Positions 21,072 through 32,398 are shown, counted from the first letter of the stretch. The stretch is 64,000 nt of DNA from Rhypophila decipiens (GCA_033297075.1 MU858079.1:62001-126000); one strand, 5' to 3'. Notes: generated by a model from the letters alone, not told the origin. Translations and numbers: made by a program.

Positions 21072-22378
21072 ATGGATACTACCCAAAGCCTGTGGATTTT
21101 GCGACGAAACGCACGGCTGCTTTTAGTTCTTGTGCCCTTCACACTTCTCCTACATGTCAAAGGTCTGTCCTTGGCACAGCAAACATTTGTCCACGGGGGG
21201 CCCATCACTTCTATCCCTAATGCCCAGCGAGGCATTTTGCGTGCTCGGGACGTAGCTCCCTCAGACATTTGTGGATGGCTCGCCGGCGAGCATGGAGGCG
21301 ACGCAGGAGCACCGCTGAGGTGTTCTTCGACCCAGTCATTCTGCGCGCTCGTCCGTTCCGATGTCATCGGGTGTTGTGATCCGGAAGCTCGAAGTATCGG
21401 TACGGCTGCCTGCGAGTACTTCACCGGGTGCTACGCAAGCACCGATGTTGATGATTTAATCAGACAACAGACGAGAGTTCAGAAATGGTATGCGGCACTT
21501 CAACATTAACCTGACCGTCGCCACATCAATCTCTTTCCTAACTTGATGTTTTCTCCGGTAGTACCTATACAGCCAAAGAGACCATTGTCTCGCGTACGTC
21601 GTCCTTTGACCCATCTGAATCGAGATATGTCACCTTCACGACCACAGGGATCATCACAACTACCGAAAGCGAGTGCGTCACCTGGGCATTTGAGATCGAC
21701 GGCACGGTGGCGGCATCAACCTACGGCTGCGCCACGCGTGGGACAAGCATCGTCGTCAAGACGACCATCTCATCAGATGCGCTGACAGCTCCTGTGACTG
21801 CGCTTTACAACCGCGACGACAGTATCCCGAGTCAAACTGATGCAACAAGAGGAGCGCCCACGATGACAACCACCACTGCAGCGTCGACTGCGAAAAGTTC
21901 TAGTTCACAATCTGGCCCAAGTTCCACCGCAACAACGGCCCCTCCGTCCGGTCAATCGGGTCTGGAAACATGGAAGATCGCCCTTGTAGTCCTCGGGGGA
22001 GTTACTGCCGGCGTTGTGGTCACATTTCTAGTCGTCTTGGCTGTGCCGAGCTGGAGGAGGCATATCTCTAGCCGCTTCACGTCAAGTAAACAGAGCGCCG
22101 GGACTAGCATTAGCACAGGAGATATCGGGAACAATAGCGAAATCAATATAGAGATATTGAGGGCAGCACAGAACGTGGAAATGAAACCTTTGTCCGCCAC
22201 CTCAAGCCGACATGGTGGAGAGCAAAGATACTGGTATGCGGGTCACTGGGTGGCAGGCTATGATTATCAGGATGAGGACCGTAGAGGATCCGTCCTAAGC
22301 TCGTTGCCGGGGGCACCTGTAATGTCAAGGCCGCTGGAGGAAAGGTTCATGAACGCAACGCCACCGCTGACGCCTTGA
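21072..22378 (+). CDS. Single-pass surface protein with Cys-rich ectodomain
   Basis: Exon 1 is 21072-21487, the intron 21488-21561 (74 bp) and exon 2 21562-22378, giving 410 residues. The start at 21072 places a signal peptide (LLLVLVPFTLLLHVKGLSLA) at the N-terminus; the upstream in-frame ATG at 20928 would bury it. The ectodomain has a Cys-rich segment (DICGWLAGEHGG, then LRCSSTQSFC, IGCCDPEA and CEYFTGCY), a second CVTWAFEIDG block, and a Ser/Thr-rich stalk. One transmembrane helix (KIALVVLGGVTAGVVVTFLV) is followed by a basic start of a roughly 115-residue cytoplasmic tail. This architecture is common in uncharacterised fungal plasma membrane proteins and resembles wall-stress sensors, but there is no WSC or MID2 signature to name it. 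Confidence 0.75.
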
Positions 22379-23996
22379 AGGAGATTGGAGTCGTATACGA
22401 CCAACTTGCCAGTCTCTCTTTTGTTCTTTCTTTTTTGCTTTCTATCTTTATTCCATTTCCTTGCTTTACTTTTCTCTTGTTCTACAACTTATATTTCTTT
22501 TTGAACTCAGCAGAATTGTCGAATGGAGCGGAGACAAAAGGAAACCGATGCATTCACTGCAAGCCATGTTCTCTGGAGCTCCGAGGCTGTGATGGGAGGA
22601 TCTCTCAATGGACCGCTTCACTTCGCCCCAAATCCCTCAAAATATGGTTAGTTACAAGTCCAACCCGTTAAGGGTTCAGTTTCCGTAGTCCCAATGTTTC
22701 CAAAAGAAAGTGAATTTAAATGTACAGTTTTCAAGATGGGAGACACCTGCGCTATGAATTTCCAGGTTGATCTCAGAAGTAGGCTGCTTTATATAGACAG
22801 GCCACACGCAGTACTTCCGCCGTTTCATCCCGTCCTCGGCTGCTTGAGGTCAACGTCAAACTGGTCCCCGATGCCGCCGAGTTCGACCCGCCTCCCTTCT
22901 TGCGAAACAGTTTCATCGCCAAAACGCATGCCACGGGCCGTGTCAGCCAGTTCTGGCTGCTTCCTAGACGTCGTTGTAGCGGCAACCGAGGAGTGATTCT
23001 GGTTCCCGCCTCGGAGACTCCAGTGGGCACTATCAATCGTCTCAGTGTTCTGAATCCAACAATAGCAGGTGTGTGTGGACGACACTTCTTACAGTTCCTT
23101 GGGTGGGGTCCAGTGATGGGCCCATACCGTTTTAGGATCCATGATGAAAGATGGTCTCTTTCTCTCAATGTCAATGGCTGGATGGCTACCAGGAAAGTGG
23201 TCGGTGAAGCTCCACTTCCACGCTTCTTGGGGATTTGGATGTGGCTCGAGTGGGAGAAAAATTCTTGAATTTGGAGAGAGAGAGAGAGAGAAAGAAGAGA
23301 GCGCATAATATGAGAAACGAGACTGGAGAGAGTATCAACAATAGAAATAGAAGCATTCCTGAAAAACATGAAGGCAGATATGCACTGATTTGGCGCGTAT
23401 ATGAGTTCCCATGTGTCTCGTCGCCATGGATCAAGTGCGTGCACCTTCTTAATACACAGCTTGGAAAATTCTTTGCATTCTTGACTGTGTGGACGCATAT
23501 GTGACAGGTAATAGACATGGCTTTTGACTGCCTGTATGCCAACATTAATACATATCATAATTACTATACGGAGATTTGAAAACGTGGGTTATTCTGATTT
23601 ATTCATGGATAACTGGCTGTCAGGCAATTACGGTTCTATTTAGTCTTGTTTCTACAACACCAACACCCGGTCCCATGTTCAGCGGCTGATACTTATACCT
23701 ACCTATCTGTATTCGAGGGTATAAGTGTTTCCGCACATGCGATGTGACACACTTGCACATGTGTGTCTTGTGTAACCACACCCCTTCCCAGTTTGCCTTA
23801 GCGTGCGCATATGAGAACGCATGCTCGCCCGCATGCCATGCCGGCCAGCGCTTCGCTAGGCGGTCTCAGTTCTCCAGCTGTCGTCTTAGAACGTTGCGAG
23901 TTTTGCGATATTGACGTCCCTCCCCTACCGCCTGTTCTTTCATCATTTCGCCAATTGAATAATTATACTTCATAGCCAATAATTAACAGCCTCATC
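22379..23996. other. Intergenic, with pyrimidine tract and GA microsatellite
   Basis: A T/C-rich tract lies at 22415-22505 and resembles the one at 27330-27410. A GA microsatellite lies at about 23271-23295. A rightward open stretch from about 22795 to 23268 (including LEVNVKLVPDAAEFDPPPF) has coding-like wording but no ATG near its start and no known domain. I do not call it a gene. Confidence 0.4.
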
Positions 23997-26851
23997 ATGA
24001 ATGGAATATCTGGTCGTCGTGACCTATTTTTTCCGGATGGCGACTCTCTATTCACATTGGATTCTGCGGCTTTTAGGGACCCTGAATGGAATAACGTTAT
24101 GTGAGTTTGAATTTCCTGATCTTGGTCAAACAGCCCAAACTAGGGATTGCTGCCCTTATATACAGTTTGATTAGAGTCACTAACCGGTGGTTTGCGCATC
24201 GACCCACAAGTGATCCCCGTATTTTTTTGGCGTCTTCGTCCCACGACTCTATGCAGAAATATGGGACACCGCTTCCTGTGTTCAGCATTAGTACGCTTCA
24301 AGATGATCGGGTAACGATAAGCTCTCGGCAATGCGAAAACGTGCCTCAACCCTTTCCGTCTCAGACGACTCGTCTGGATCAGGGATCCGAGCTCTCGTGG
24401 GAGTCGTGGCTTCTGGATCAGGAATCCGAGCTCGCCGTTGATCCCTCGTCGTGGCTTCTTGATCAGGAAGCCGAGCTCGCCGTCGATCTCTCGTGGCTTC
24501 CAGATATTGGTCTCGTCGATCACCCCTCCATGTCATGCATTGGCACTCCCGATAGCGGATACCATTCTCTGTCCACTACACCACAAGGTTCAATGCTTGA
24601 CGTTGATGATAGTACGTCGTCTACTATCTGTATTCCCCGACCCAAATGGCAATGTGCCCAATTTCAAATCGACAATTCCACCAAAAAGTCGACGCCAGAA
24701 CCGCGGAAGGAGAGTCGGCGAACTATCCGGCCGGAACATTGGGAACGCCACAAGCAAACCATTCTTGACCTCTATCTGAGAAAGAAAAAGCCTCTGCTTG
24801 ACATCGAGGCCCATATGTCAGAGAAGCATGACTTTGTCGCCACGTAGGTCATACTACCTGCCTCTGGTGGGATCTAGAGACTGACATGTACCATCTGCCT
24901 AGGAGACGAATGTACTTGTATAGGATCGCGAAATGGGGTGTTAGAACAAATGAAGTCTTGGTCTCAGACCATGATCCTGCCGTTCCGGATTCAACCCGGC
25001 AAAACCTTGCGCTGAGCGGTTGTGATGCAGCTATCGACAAGGAAAAGAATCAGAACTCGCCTCATGTAGCGGTCACAGATTCCTCGTCCCAAGACGCGAT
25101 AGACAGCCCGGCGACGAAAAGAGAACCTGAACAAACGAATGTTAACACCGAGCTCCCCGTTTGCAGCGTTGAGGAGACGACGGACGACATAATAGCGACT
25201 TCTTCGGACGAAAAAGACCCTCAGGAAGATCCGAGTTTTGATGAGGCAGACATAGATTCGCGGCAACGAGAACCAACACCATGGCCGGAGTGTTGGTATG
25301 ACGGAGGTATGGAACTAGGCCTCCCTGCCTTCGCTGCCAGGATCATGGGAGAATGCTTTAACAAACCTGTGCCTGGCACTCCTGCTTCCGAGACGCAACC
25401 CAACTCGACTGAGGCTCACGAACCAGCACCGGAGATCGATGGCAATGATAGACAAGAGCAGGGCTCGGGTCAAGGCAGTGATAACACAGACGTTCATTTG
25501 GCCTTTCAATTGGAATCTCCGGCTCCTAATTCCCAAAAGAAAAGAGCAAGAAGCAGCCGGGACGGCAATAGCCAAGACGACGAAGATGCGCCTGATCCAA
25601 AGAGGCCGGCAACCATGCCGCCGCCGCCGGACTACGCGAATCAAGGACCGTTCTATGCCTGCCCTTATCAAAAGCTTTATCCTGTGGAAAGCCCCCTTTG
25701 CGGAATGCCGCATGGGGCTAGACGCGTGTACGGCTGGGATTCGGTTTCAAGGGTGAAGTAAGTCCTGTGTGAAGACTTGGTACTTCCACCCGGGAAACCG
25801 ATAAGGGGCACATGCTGACTTCGCATAAAGGCAACACCTGCTCGAAAGCCACGGGAGAGATCATCATTGCTCCAATTGCTGGAAAGCATATAAAAAGGTC
25901 AGTGACGCCGGTGATTGCCACCGGAAGAAAAACTGCTTGAAACGACAGAGCCCACCGAAAATATGGCTCTCCGAGACCGAGGCTTCAAGGCTGCGAGCCG
26001 CGAAATTCGATAGCAAGACTGCCGACTCGTGGTATCGCGTTTTCGGCATCCTCTCCCCAGACAAGCAGGAACACGGGCCGGAAGGCTATCGAGCCAAGTA
26101 TACACCTTGTAAGCTGGCACTCCCCCAGGGATTAAACTACCCACCGCTGACTAACGACATAGACTATTCACGAGTCGAGTATCCCCTGCCAGCTCAGTTC
26201 CCCAACTTCTACAGTGGAACGAGCCCAATACCAGGCCTGAGTCCAAACAGCATCTGGACACCGAGCAGCAATTCAACAAATTCCACCGTTCCCACCCCTT
26301 CAGATCCAGGGGGGACGATGACGACGTACAATGGAGGAGACACTCACGAGGAATCACAGCTCAGGGCGCTCATGATGGAATACGAAGCAGCGGTAGAGCT
26401 ATCGCACGGAGTCCCCCAGGTGGATGGAGCAAGCAACCATCACACGGCGGGCGACGTCAATATGGCAACCAACATAAATTCTCAGTTCGAGATGCTAATC
26501 AGCAACCCGGGCCACGATCCATTGGACGGTTATGCCAACGGGACAACAACAATAAGCGTCGCGGACGCGAACACCCCGGCGGCGCCCGAACAACAGCCTG
26601 ACCCTTGTCGTTCCTGCTCCTCTTCCTCCATCCGGCGATGCTCGCCATGCAAGCTCAAGAAGCGAATGGCACATCTCCGGGCGGACAATGAAGGGCTGAG
26701 GACGGTCCTGGCGCAGATCAGGCAGACGGTCGAGCTGCACGACGAGACGATCCAGAGCATTGACGAGAAGAACATTGTCCCGGACGAGATTATGGCAAAG
26801 CTGGAGGGTTACCAGGACAGACTGAGGGAGTGTCTTGCATCGGTGCGGTAG
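23997..26851 (+). CDS. Clr5-domain transcription regulator, five exons
   Basis: Exons are 23997-24100, 24211-24843, 24903-25757, 25831-26108 and 26163-26851, for about 852 residues. The four introns are 110, 59, 73 and 54 bp; the last is in frame and could be retained, but has a CTGACTAAC branch site and ATAG acceptor. Residues about 208-262 form a Clr5 domain (RPEHWERHKQTILDLYL to YLYRIAKWGVRT) split by intron 2. Clr5 is a fungal DNA-binding-like domain found in cellulose-response regulators and in many uncharacterised proteins. Before it, residues 90-131 hold three imperfect repeats of LDQxSEL..SWL. After it come acidic low-complexity sequence, a His/Cys segment (HHCSNCW then GDCHRKKNC) that may bind zinc, and at the C-terminus a Cys cluster (CRSCSSSSIRRCSPC) with a coiled coil. 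It is probably nuclear. Confidence 0.8.
24374..24499 (+). repeat. Three imperfect in-frame repeats coding LDQxSEL..SWL
   Basis: Units of 13, 15 and 14 codons lie head to tail: LDQGSELSWESWL, LDQESELAVDPSSWL and LDQEAELAVDLSWL. The DNA words GATCAGG and GAGCTC recur in register, so the repeats arose by tandem duplication within the exon. Confidence 0.8.
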
Positions 26852-27635
26852 AAACTCAGGTAAATTTACATGTAAATAGGTACCTACCTAGGTATGGATG
26901 TCATGGTGGTATGGTCCTCTTGAACGCCGGAGAATGCAGCTTCAGAGGTACTTTGTGCCAGGTTAATGCTCAGACGGCAAGCGATTTCATAGGTTGGTCA
27001 TTCATTGCAAGCCAGAGAAGGGAGTATTTGGTCGGCAGTCAACGGCGACTCAAAGGGTGTCGTCGTGTTTTACATGTAAAAAGATGGAATGCAAACATAC
27101 CTGACCAGTTCGCCGTTAGATAACTTGCAACTGCGGCAGATGTTATTCCCGGTGACTCCCTTTCTCAGGACCTTCTTTTCGCTGTGTCTTCCTTGGAATG
27201 TCCATACGACTTGGATGAACTCTGCAAATCATCTCTGAACGAGTTGGGTTATAGTTCATATTCGAAGTCTAAGGCTCGAGCTATCTATCACCAGTCGTCT
27301 ACAACTAACTTACTAGTCCCTCTTTTCTTCTTTCTTTTCTTCTTTCTTTATTCTATCCCCTTACTTTTCTTTTCTCTTGTTTAATTTCGTTGATATTTTC
27401 TTTTTTTGAACTATTTTACCAACAAGTATTAACTATTTCAACCTTTCACGGTCAGCCACTTATACTGTAGTCTTGTAAACACCAAAGCGGTCTTCCTCTC
27501 CGTTCATAAGGGTGAATTTTCAAGGTTCTTGGAAAGTCTGTTCAAGGTTGCTTGTATGTGTCAGTACACTGAGTACGGTCAGTGAAATATGGGGTCGGGG
27601 CGGAGAGGACATACCACTACTGGTCTCCAGCCTGC
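26852..27635. other. Intergenic with two 14-bp palindromes
   Basis: ATTTACATGTAAAT (26864-26877) and TTTTACATGTAAAA (27068-27081) share a 12-base palindromic core 204 bp apart, just after the Clr5 gene. A pyrimidine-rich tract lies at 27330-27410. No gene is seen. Confidence 0.5.
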
Positions 27636-28067
27636 CTACTGAATCTGTTTCATCACAGCCTCCATGTCCGTCATATCCCAGACATCAGCAAACTTGCCGT
27701 CAACAAGATGATACAAGGTGAACTGCGTCGTCGTAACCTTTCGGCCCGTCGGCGCAATGCCCTGAAAAACGCCAAGGTGGGTGCCTGACAGGCGGAAGTG
27801 CAGCGACAGGTAATCGCCATCGATTGCGAGGTGGCGAATCTCCCATCTCCAGTCCGGGAAACCTTCTACCAGCGGTTTGAACTGGGCTGTGACTTTTTGG
27901 GTCGGCCAAGGCTCGTCGTTGATGTTGAGGGTTGGTGTTGTGTAGTACTTCTCCATTGCCTCAAAGTCGTGCGCGTTGCAGCGGTTGATGTAGGACTGGT
28001 AGAGCAGACGGCGCTCGTCGTCTGCTGCTGTTTCGGGGAGGACGGAGGGCGCCTGCTGGGATGCCAT
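27636..28067 (-). CDS. SnoaL-like (NTF2-fold) small enzyme
   Basis: The ATG at 28067 gives 143 residues starting MASQQAPSVLPETAADDE; an in-frame ATG at 28220 would add a poorly composed leader. The conserved parts are YQSYINRCNAHDFEAMEKYY, then GFPDWRWEIRHLAIDGD, then GIAPTGRKVTTTQFTLYHL and the closing DVWDMTDMEAVMKQI. This matches SnoaL-like polyketide cyclases or ester cyclases, a fold that catalyses ring closure, isomerisation or hydrolysis in a cone-shaped pocket. It is divergent from a medium-chain dehydrogenase (753 bp between starts), so the two may be co-expressed. No polyketide synthase is near. Confidence 0.8.
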   Translation of the reverse strand: MASQQAPSVLPETAADDERRLLYQSYINRCNAHDFEAMEKYYTTPTLNINDEPWPTQKVTAQFKPLVEGFPDWRWEIRHLAIDGDYLSLHFRLSGTHLGVFQGIAPTGRKVTTTQFTLYHLVDGKFADVWDMTDMEAVMKQIQ

Positions 28068-28820
28068 AGCTGCGGCTGTCGGGTGACTGTCGGAGACTTG
28101 GACGATGTACTTTAGGCGAGCAGCCGATGGTGTTGTAGAGTGTTGGTTGTTGGCTGGCGATGCGTCTGCTCTTAAACCACGGGACAGGTGATAGCTTGAC
28201 CTGTGCACTTCACAACGCATGCTGTTGGAGGCAGCAGATAATGACTAAGTCATGATTATGTGATGCTGAGCGAGGGTTGGTCATCAGCGACTAGATGGCC
28301 CAAGTATTTGGGAGCCCCCTTGGCAATGCAGCCCAAGTTGCACCTCCTTCACATCCGAGCAAGTTGCTTGTGAGCATGCAATGAACTAATCTAAATCCAT
28401 ACATGCATGAACGCAATATCGCCAAGGGCGTGGTTCGGCAAGCTTGCTCTTTTGAATGAACTTCCCAGAGATTAGATAGGTCGAGGTGATGTCGATGATT
28501 CAGCACGTTGCGTCCACGGTAAAGCTCGATACAGATGGCCGTTCAGTTTCTGGAGAAGATGGCCGACATTCAGCATTTACAACAGCACGACAAAGGGCGT
28601 GATGAGAAGGAGGTTTGTTCAAAGAGGGGATACAGTATCTCGAGAGACATGCTCGACATTTCCAATCATGACAGCCTGAGGGTATATAAAGTGACCACGG
28701 GTCGCCAAGGAAAGAAAGTACACTTTCATTGTCCTTACTCCGTCTACACTCCAAGAACCACCCTGAAGAAAATAGCAAAGCAGAATCTCTTAAAAGTTAA
28801 GCGCACTGCAGTCCTCGAAA
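28068..28820. other. Divergent promoter interval between SnoaL-like and MDR genes
   Basis: No gene is seen. A TATATAAA box for the rightward gene lies at 28683-28690. Confidence 0.5.
28683..28690 (+). promoter_or_regulatory. TATA box of the MDR dehydrogenase gene
   Basis: TATATAAA lies 138 bp upstream of the ATG at 28821. The call rests on motif and spacing. Confidence 0.45.
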
Positions 28821-29888
28821 ATGACAAGTGCTCAAGCCAAACATGAAACCATGCGCGCAATCCTAATCTCCCGACCCGGCCCGCCGTCGGTCCTCACCAT
28901 CGACCCAAACTACCCCAAACCCGTCCCTATGCCCGGGGAAGCCCTGATCCGCATCCGTGCATTCGGTCTCAACCACGCAGAAATGCACATGCGTCGTGGC
29001 GAGTGGGCCGAATCTGTACCCATCTCGGGGATCGAATGCGTCGGCACGATTGAGTCCTGTCCCGGCGGGCAATTTGCTCCCGGTGCTGTCGTAGCTAGTC
29101 TCATGGGTGGACTTGGGAGAACCAGACCGGGGAGTTATGCAGAATTTACGGTTGCCAAAGTCGGCAACATTGTGGCTCTTGCCGAGAGGGAGGAAGGCGT
29201 GAGACTGAGCTGGGCAGAGTTGGCTGCTATCCCGGAGAGCTACGCCGTTGCATGGACCGTCTTGTTTGGGTTGGGCAACTTGGAAGTCGAGAAGGGGCAG
29301 AGGTTGTTGATTCGTGGGGCGACTAGTTCGCTGGGACGGGCCGCGGTGAATCTGGCGGTGGAAAAGGGGGCGGTCGTCACGGCAACTGCAAGAAGCGCTG
29401 AGAGTATTCCCTTGCTCGAAGGGTTAGGGGTTCATGAGGTCATCGTGCACGCACCTGGTCGGTTGAATTCGGATGGTCTGGGGAAGGACAAAGACAAGTT
29501 CGACAGAGTCCTCGAGCTGGTTGGGAATAGCACCGTCGTGGAATCTCTCATGCTCGTGAAACGCGGAGGAAGGGTTTGTTTGGCTGGATGGTTAGGCGGG
29601 CTGGACCCAATACCTGGACCCGAAGGAGAGGATATGGCCAAGGGGTTTAATCCATTGTTGCAAATGGCTAGCGGCGTGCATTTAAGCTTCTTTGGAAGTT
29701 TTGTATTTGGGGAGGAAGAGTTCCCGCTGGCTGATGTTCCTCTGCGGGACACCGTCAAGAGTGTGGCCGAGGGCAAGTTTGCTGCCAAGCCGTCGAGGGT
29801 CTTTAGGTTTGACGAGATTCAAGAGGCACATGCTGTCATGGAGGCTGGGCTGGCAAACGGGAAGATGGTGGTTGTGATTGAAGACTGA
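28821..29888 (+). CDS. Medium-chain dehydrogenase/reductase, quinone-oxidoreductase-like
   Basis: A single exon encodes 355 residues. A second in-frame ATG at 28851 (MRAILISRPGPPSVL) matches the usual family start, so the first ten residues may be untranslated. The GroES-like half has GEALIRIRAFGLNHAEMHMRRG without the catalytic-zinc His/Glu pattern. The cofactor half has RGATSSLGRAAVNLAVEKGAVV, a Rossmann loop for NADPH. This fits the zinc-free quinone or enoyl reductase branch, which reduces activated double bonds. Its divergent partner is a SnoaL-like protein. The substrate is not predictable. Confidence 0.85.
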   Translation: MTSAQAKHETMRAILISRPGPPSVLTIDPNYPKPVPMPGEALIRIRAFGLNHAEMHMRRGEWAESVPISGIECVGTIESCPGGQFAPGAVVASLMGGLGRTRPGSYAEFTVAKVGNIVALAEREEGVRLSWAELAAIPESYAVAWTVLFGLGNLEVEKGQRLLIRGATSSLGRAAVNLAVEKGAVVTATARSAESIPLLEGLGVHEVIVHAPGRLNSDGLGKDKDKFDRVLELVGNSTVVESLMLVKRGGRVCLAGWLGGLDPIPGPEGEDMAKGFNPLLQMASGVHLSFFGSFVFGEEEFPLADVPLRDTVKSVAEGKFAAKPSRVFRFDEIQEAHAVMEAGLANGKMVVVIED

Positions 29889-30754
29889 TTGTTTCACCAT
29901 GATCGTGGGACGCCCATACTGAAGGCTGAGCGCTAGGGTTTATCTGAAGAAAATACATGTAAAATACCCGAAATATCTCCTATTTGTCCACTGCGTATAT
30001 CCGATGCAACGGCCTGGCCCCGATTCGGATCAAGCTTTGAAAATTCTGACCCGGGGCCTAGATGCTACGGTAAGATCGCGATGTGACAAGTCTGACATAT
30101 TTTTTCAATGCCATCAGCTCATCAGCTCCATCTGCGCAAGAGCGAAAAGCCGCGAGCATGACATGTTTACGTTTGCGAAATGGGCGAGGTCCAATGTAAA
30201 CACAGAAAAAAGTCTCGGCTTGGAGAGAGCACTCGGTTGTTAGATAATCGTGGTCCACGGCGCCTTGGCAGTCGTCTTGGCATCTAGGACTCCCCCCTTT
30301 CCCCTTGACCTTCTGGAAGCAGAATCGCGACTCATGGCTCTTGGGGAGGATTATCGTATCCACATGTGAACCTCACGAGCACTGTGCTTCGTGAGCCAAC
30401 TCAGTTGTGTTGGTCGGAGATGGTGCCTGCCAAGCCCAATAACAGTTGCAAACATATGGACAGCAGCTCCACACCAGTTTACTTAAGAAGAATGCATAGA
30501 CGACTGCCATATATAAGGACGCTGCTCTTCCTGGAGAGAATGACCTTTTCCCATTCAGTGACTCAAGCATTCTTTCGTCTTTCAGTACCCCTTACAAACC
30601 AAATCTGTTCCCCCAGAAGGCCGTCCATCATCCCCTCGATGGCATTGTTGCGAAGCAACCACGCTCAACTGATTCCACGTCAAGCCCATCTTGCCCTAGA
30701 GGAAGCAGAAGAATTCGACTGCCGCTGAAACCACCATTCTGAGCAGCAAGAACG
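29889..30754. other. Intergenic
   Basis: Only short frames are present and none is supported. The right part is the promoter side of the TTL-like gene. Confidence 0.5.
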
Positions 30755-32284
30755 ATGTATGCATTCGTAGATGCCTCCCCTCCTTGGCTGGCCGAGCACA
30801 TCCAGGGATTCATCCGGCGTCATGAGCCCGAGACAACGTTTGTCAACGACATCCGGGACATTCCAGAAGATGCGCCCTACGTCTTTCAGTACTGCAGCGG
30901 TCAAGAGCTCAACCAGCACTTTGCTCTCCACAACAGGACTCCAAAGGGGCTGATCAACGCGTACCCAAACAGCGATGCCCTCGCCCGCAAAGACCACCTC
31001 GCCGCAGTCATTGACTTCTGGTCCACCAAGCGCCCAGACAGCATCCTCCGCAGCCATTGCCCGGACACGGTGCGGTTGAACCTCGATTACGCCGAGTATG
31101 TGGAAGATGCCCTCATGGCTGCCGATGATCTCACGCTCCTGTCCTCCCTTGAGGAGAATGCCGAGAAGCCAGCGAGCGAGCGCGAGTGGTGGATCCTTAA
31201 GCCGGCCCTGGTCGATTGCGGCGCCGGCATCCGCCTCTTCAGCACTATCGACGAGCTTGCCAGCAATCTTGAGCTGGTCGAGTATGACGTGGATTCCGAC
31301 TCGGAGTCGGAGTCGGGCTCGGACTCTGATAGCGGCGACTGTGACAATCACGTCTCGTCCCCAGTCGACGAGGTCTCCGACACCGAGCAGGACGACGACG
31401 AAACCGCCACTCCCACTCGATCTATTTCTTCCTCATCACCTTGCTCTTCCCCGACTACCAGCATCTCCAGCAGAGCATCAAGCCCCGTCTCCTCCCTGTC
31501 CCTCGCCACCAGCATCAGCAACTTGAAGCTGCTAGACCATGAAGCCAAGACGGAAAAGCCGCCGCGGTACACATTTGTCGAGAACGGACGTATCCCCTCA
31601 TCCGAGATGCGTGCCTTTGTCGCCCAGCGGTACCTCGCCCATCCCTCCATCATCGAAGGCAGGAAGTGGCATGTCCGCGCCTACGTCCTCTGCGTGGGCC
31701 GCCTCCGAGTATTTGTCTACAGGGAGATGCTTGCCCTCCTCGCCGGCGAGGACTACGCGCCGCCATGGGAGAACCCATCGCTCAAAGCATCACTGACCAA
31801 CACGGCGCTCCAGGACGTCGAGACGGTGGAAGAGAAGCGGACTATGCGGAACTTTTGGAACGAACTTGACGAGTTCAGCCAGGAGTGGAAGGAGGGCGTG
31901 TTTGACCAGATCTCGGGCGTCGTGGCCGAATTGTTCAGGGGAGCTGTGAATACCATGGCCGATCGGTTTATTGTGCTGGATAAGTGCTTTGAGCTGTTTG
32001 CTGTTGATTTTTTGGTTGATCGGGATGGCCTGGCTTGGTTGCTCGAGGTGAATGAGACGCCGGCGTTCTATGACCACCCCGTGACAGGCCCGATTGCGTT
32101 GAGATTGTTTGAGCGTGTGATTGAGATTGCCTTGGCCCATGCAAATGGTGTTGGGGAAGGGATTTCAGATGGCGAAACCGTGACTGCGGAGGAAACAAAG
32201 CGGCGGGACGGGATGGTTCAAGTCTTGGATGAGACGGGGAACTTGGCGAAGAGCAAAATTACCATGATCATGCCGGAGGAATAG
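30755..32284 (+). CDS. Tubulin-tyrosine-ligase-like ATP-grasp protein
   Basis: A single-exon gene of 509 residues. The N-terminal part (PYVFQYCSGQELNQH, then INAYPNSDALARKDHL) and the ATP-grasp blocks (REWWILKPALVDCGAGI; RYLAHPSIIEGRKWHVRAYV; FAVDFLVDRDGLAWLLEVNE with FYDHPV) match the fungal TTL-domain family that includes yeast Pby1. Such enzymes ligate an amino acid to a protein C-terminus, or have lost that activity and bind processing bodies. Between the first and second blocks lies an insertion of about 95 residues that is Asp/Glu/Ser rich (SDSESESGSDSDSGDC) and then Ser rich. It lies 114 bp tail-to-tail from the next, leftward gene. Confidence 0.85.
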   Translation: MYAFVDASPPWLAEHIQGFIRRHEPETTFVNDIRDIPEDAPYVFQYCSGQELNQHFALHNRTPKGLINAYPNSDALARKDHLAAVIDFWSTKRPDSILRSHCPDTVRLNLDYAEYVEDALMAADDLTLLSSLEENAEKPASEREWWILKPALVDCGAGIRLFSTIDELASNLELVEYDVDSDSESESGSDSDSGDCDNHVSSPVDEVSDTEQDDDETATPTRSISSSSPCSSPTTSISSRASSPVSSLSLATSISNLKLLDHEAKTEKPPRYTFVENGRIPSSEMRAFVAQRYLAHPSIIEGRKWHVRAYVLCVGRLRVFVYREMLALLAGEDYAPPWENPSLKASLTNTALQDVETVEEKRTMRNFWNELDEFSQEWKEGVFDQISGVVAELFRGAVNTMADRFIVLDKCFELFAVDFLVDRDGLAWLLEVNETPAFYDHPVTGPIALRLFERVIEIALAHANGVGEGISDGETVTAEETKRRDGMVQVLDETGNLAKSKITMIMPEE

Positions 32285-32398
32285 AAGATGTGGATGGGAA
32301 TGCATTTAATGATAGAGACGGTCCAAAATTGTATTTCAGGTCTCCAATAATGAGCCCGGCGCGGATTAAGATATAATAACTTGTCTTGACAAATGGTT

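Noticed and set aside
22795..23268. Open rightward stretch with coding-like wording (LEVNVKLVPDAAEF)
   Set aside because: No ATG at the start, no domain and no convincing splice partner; kept only as a note.
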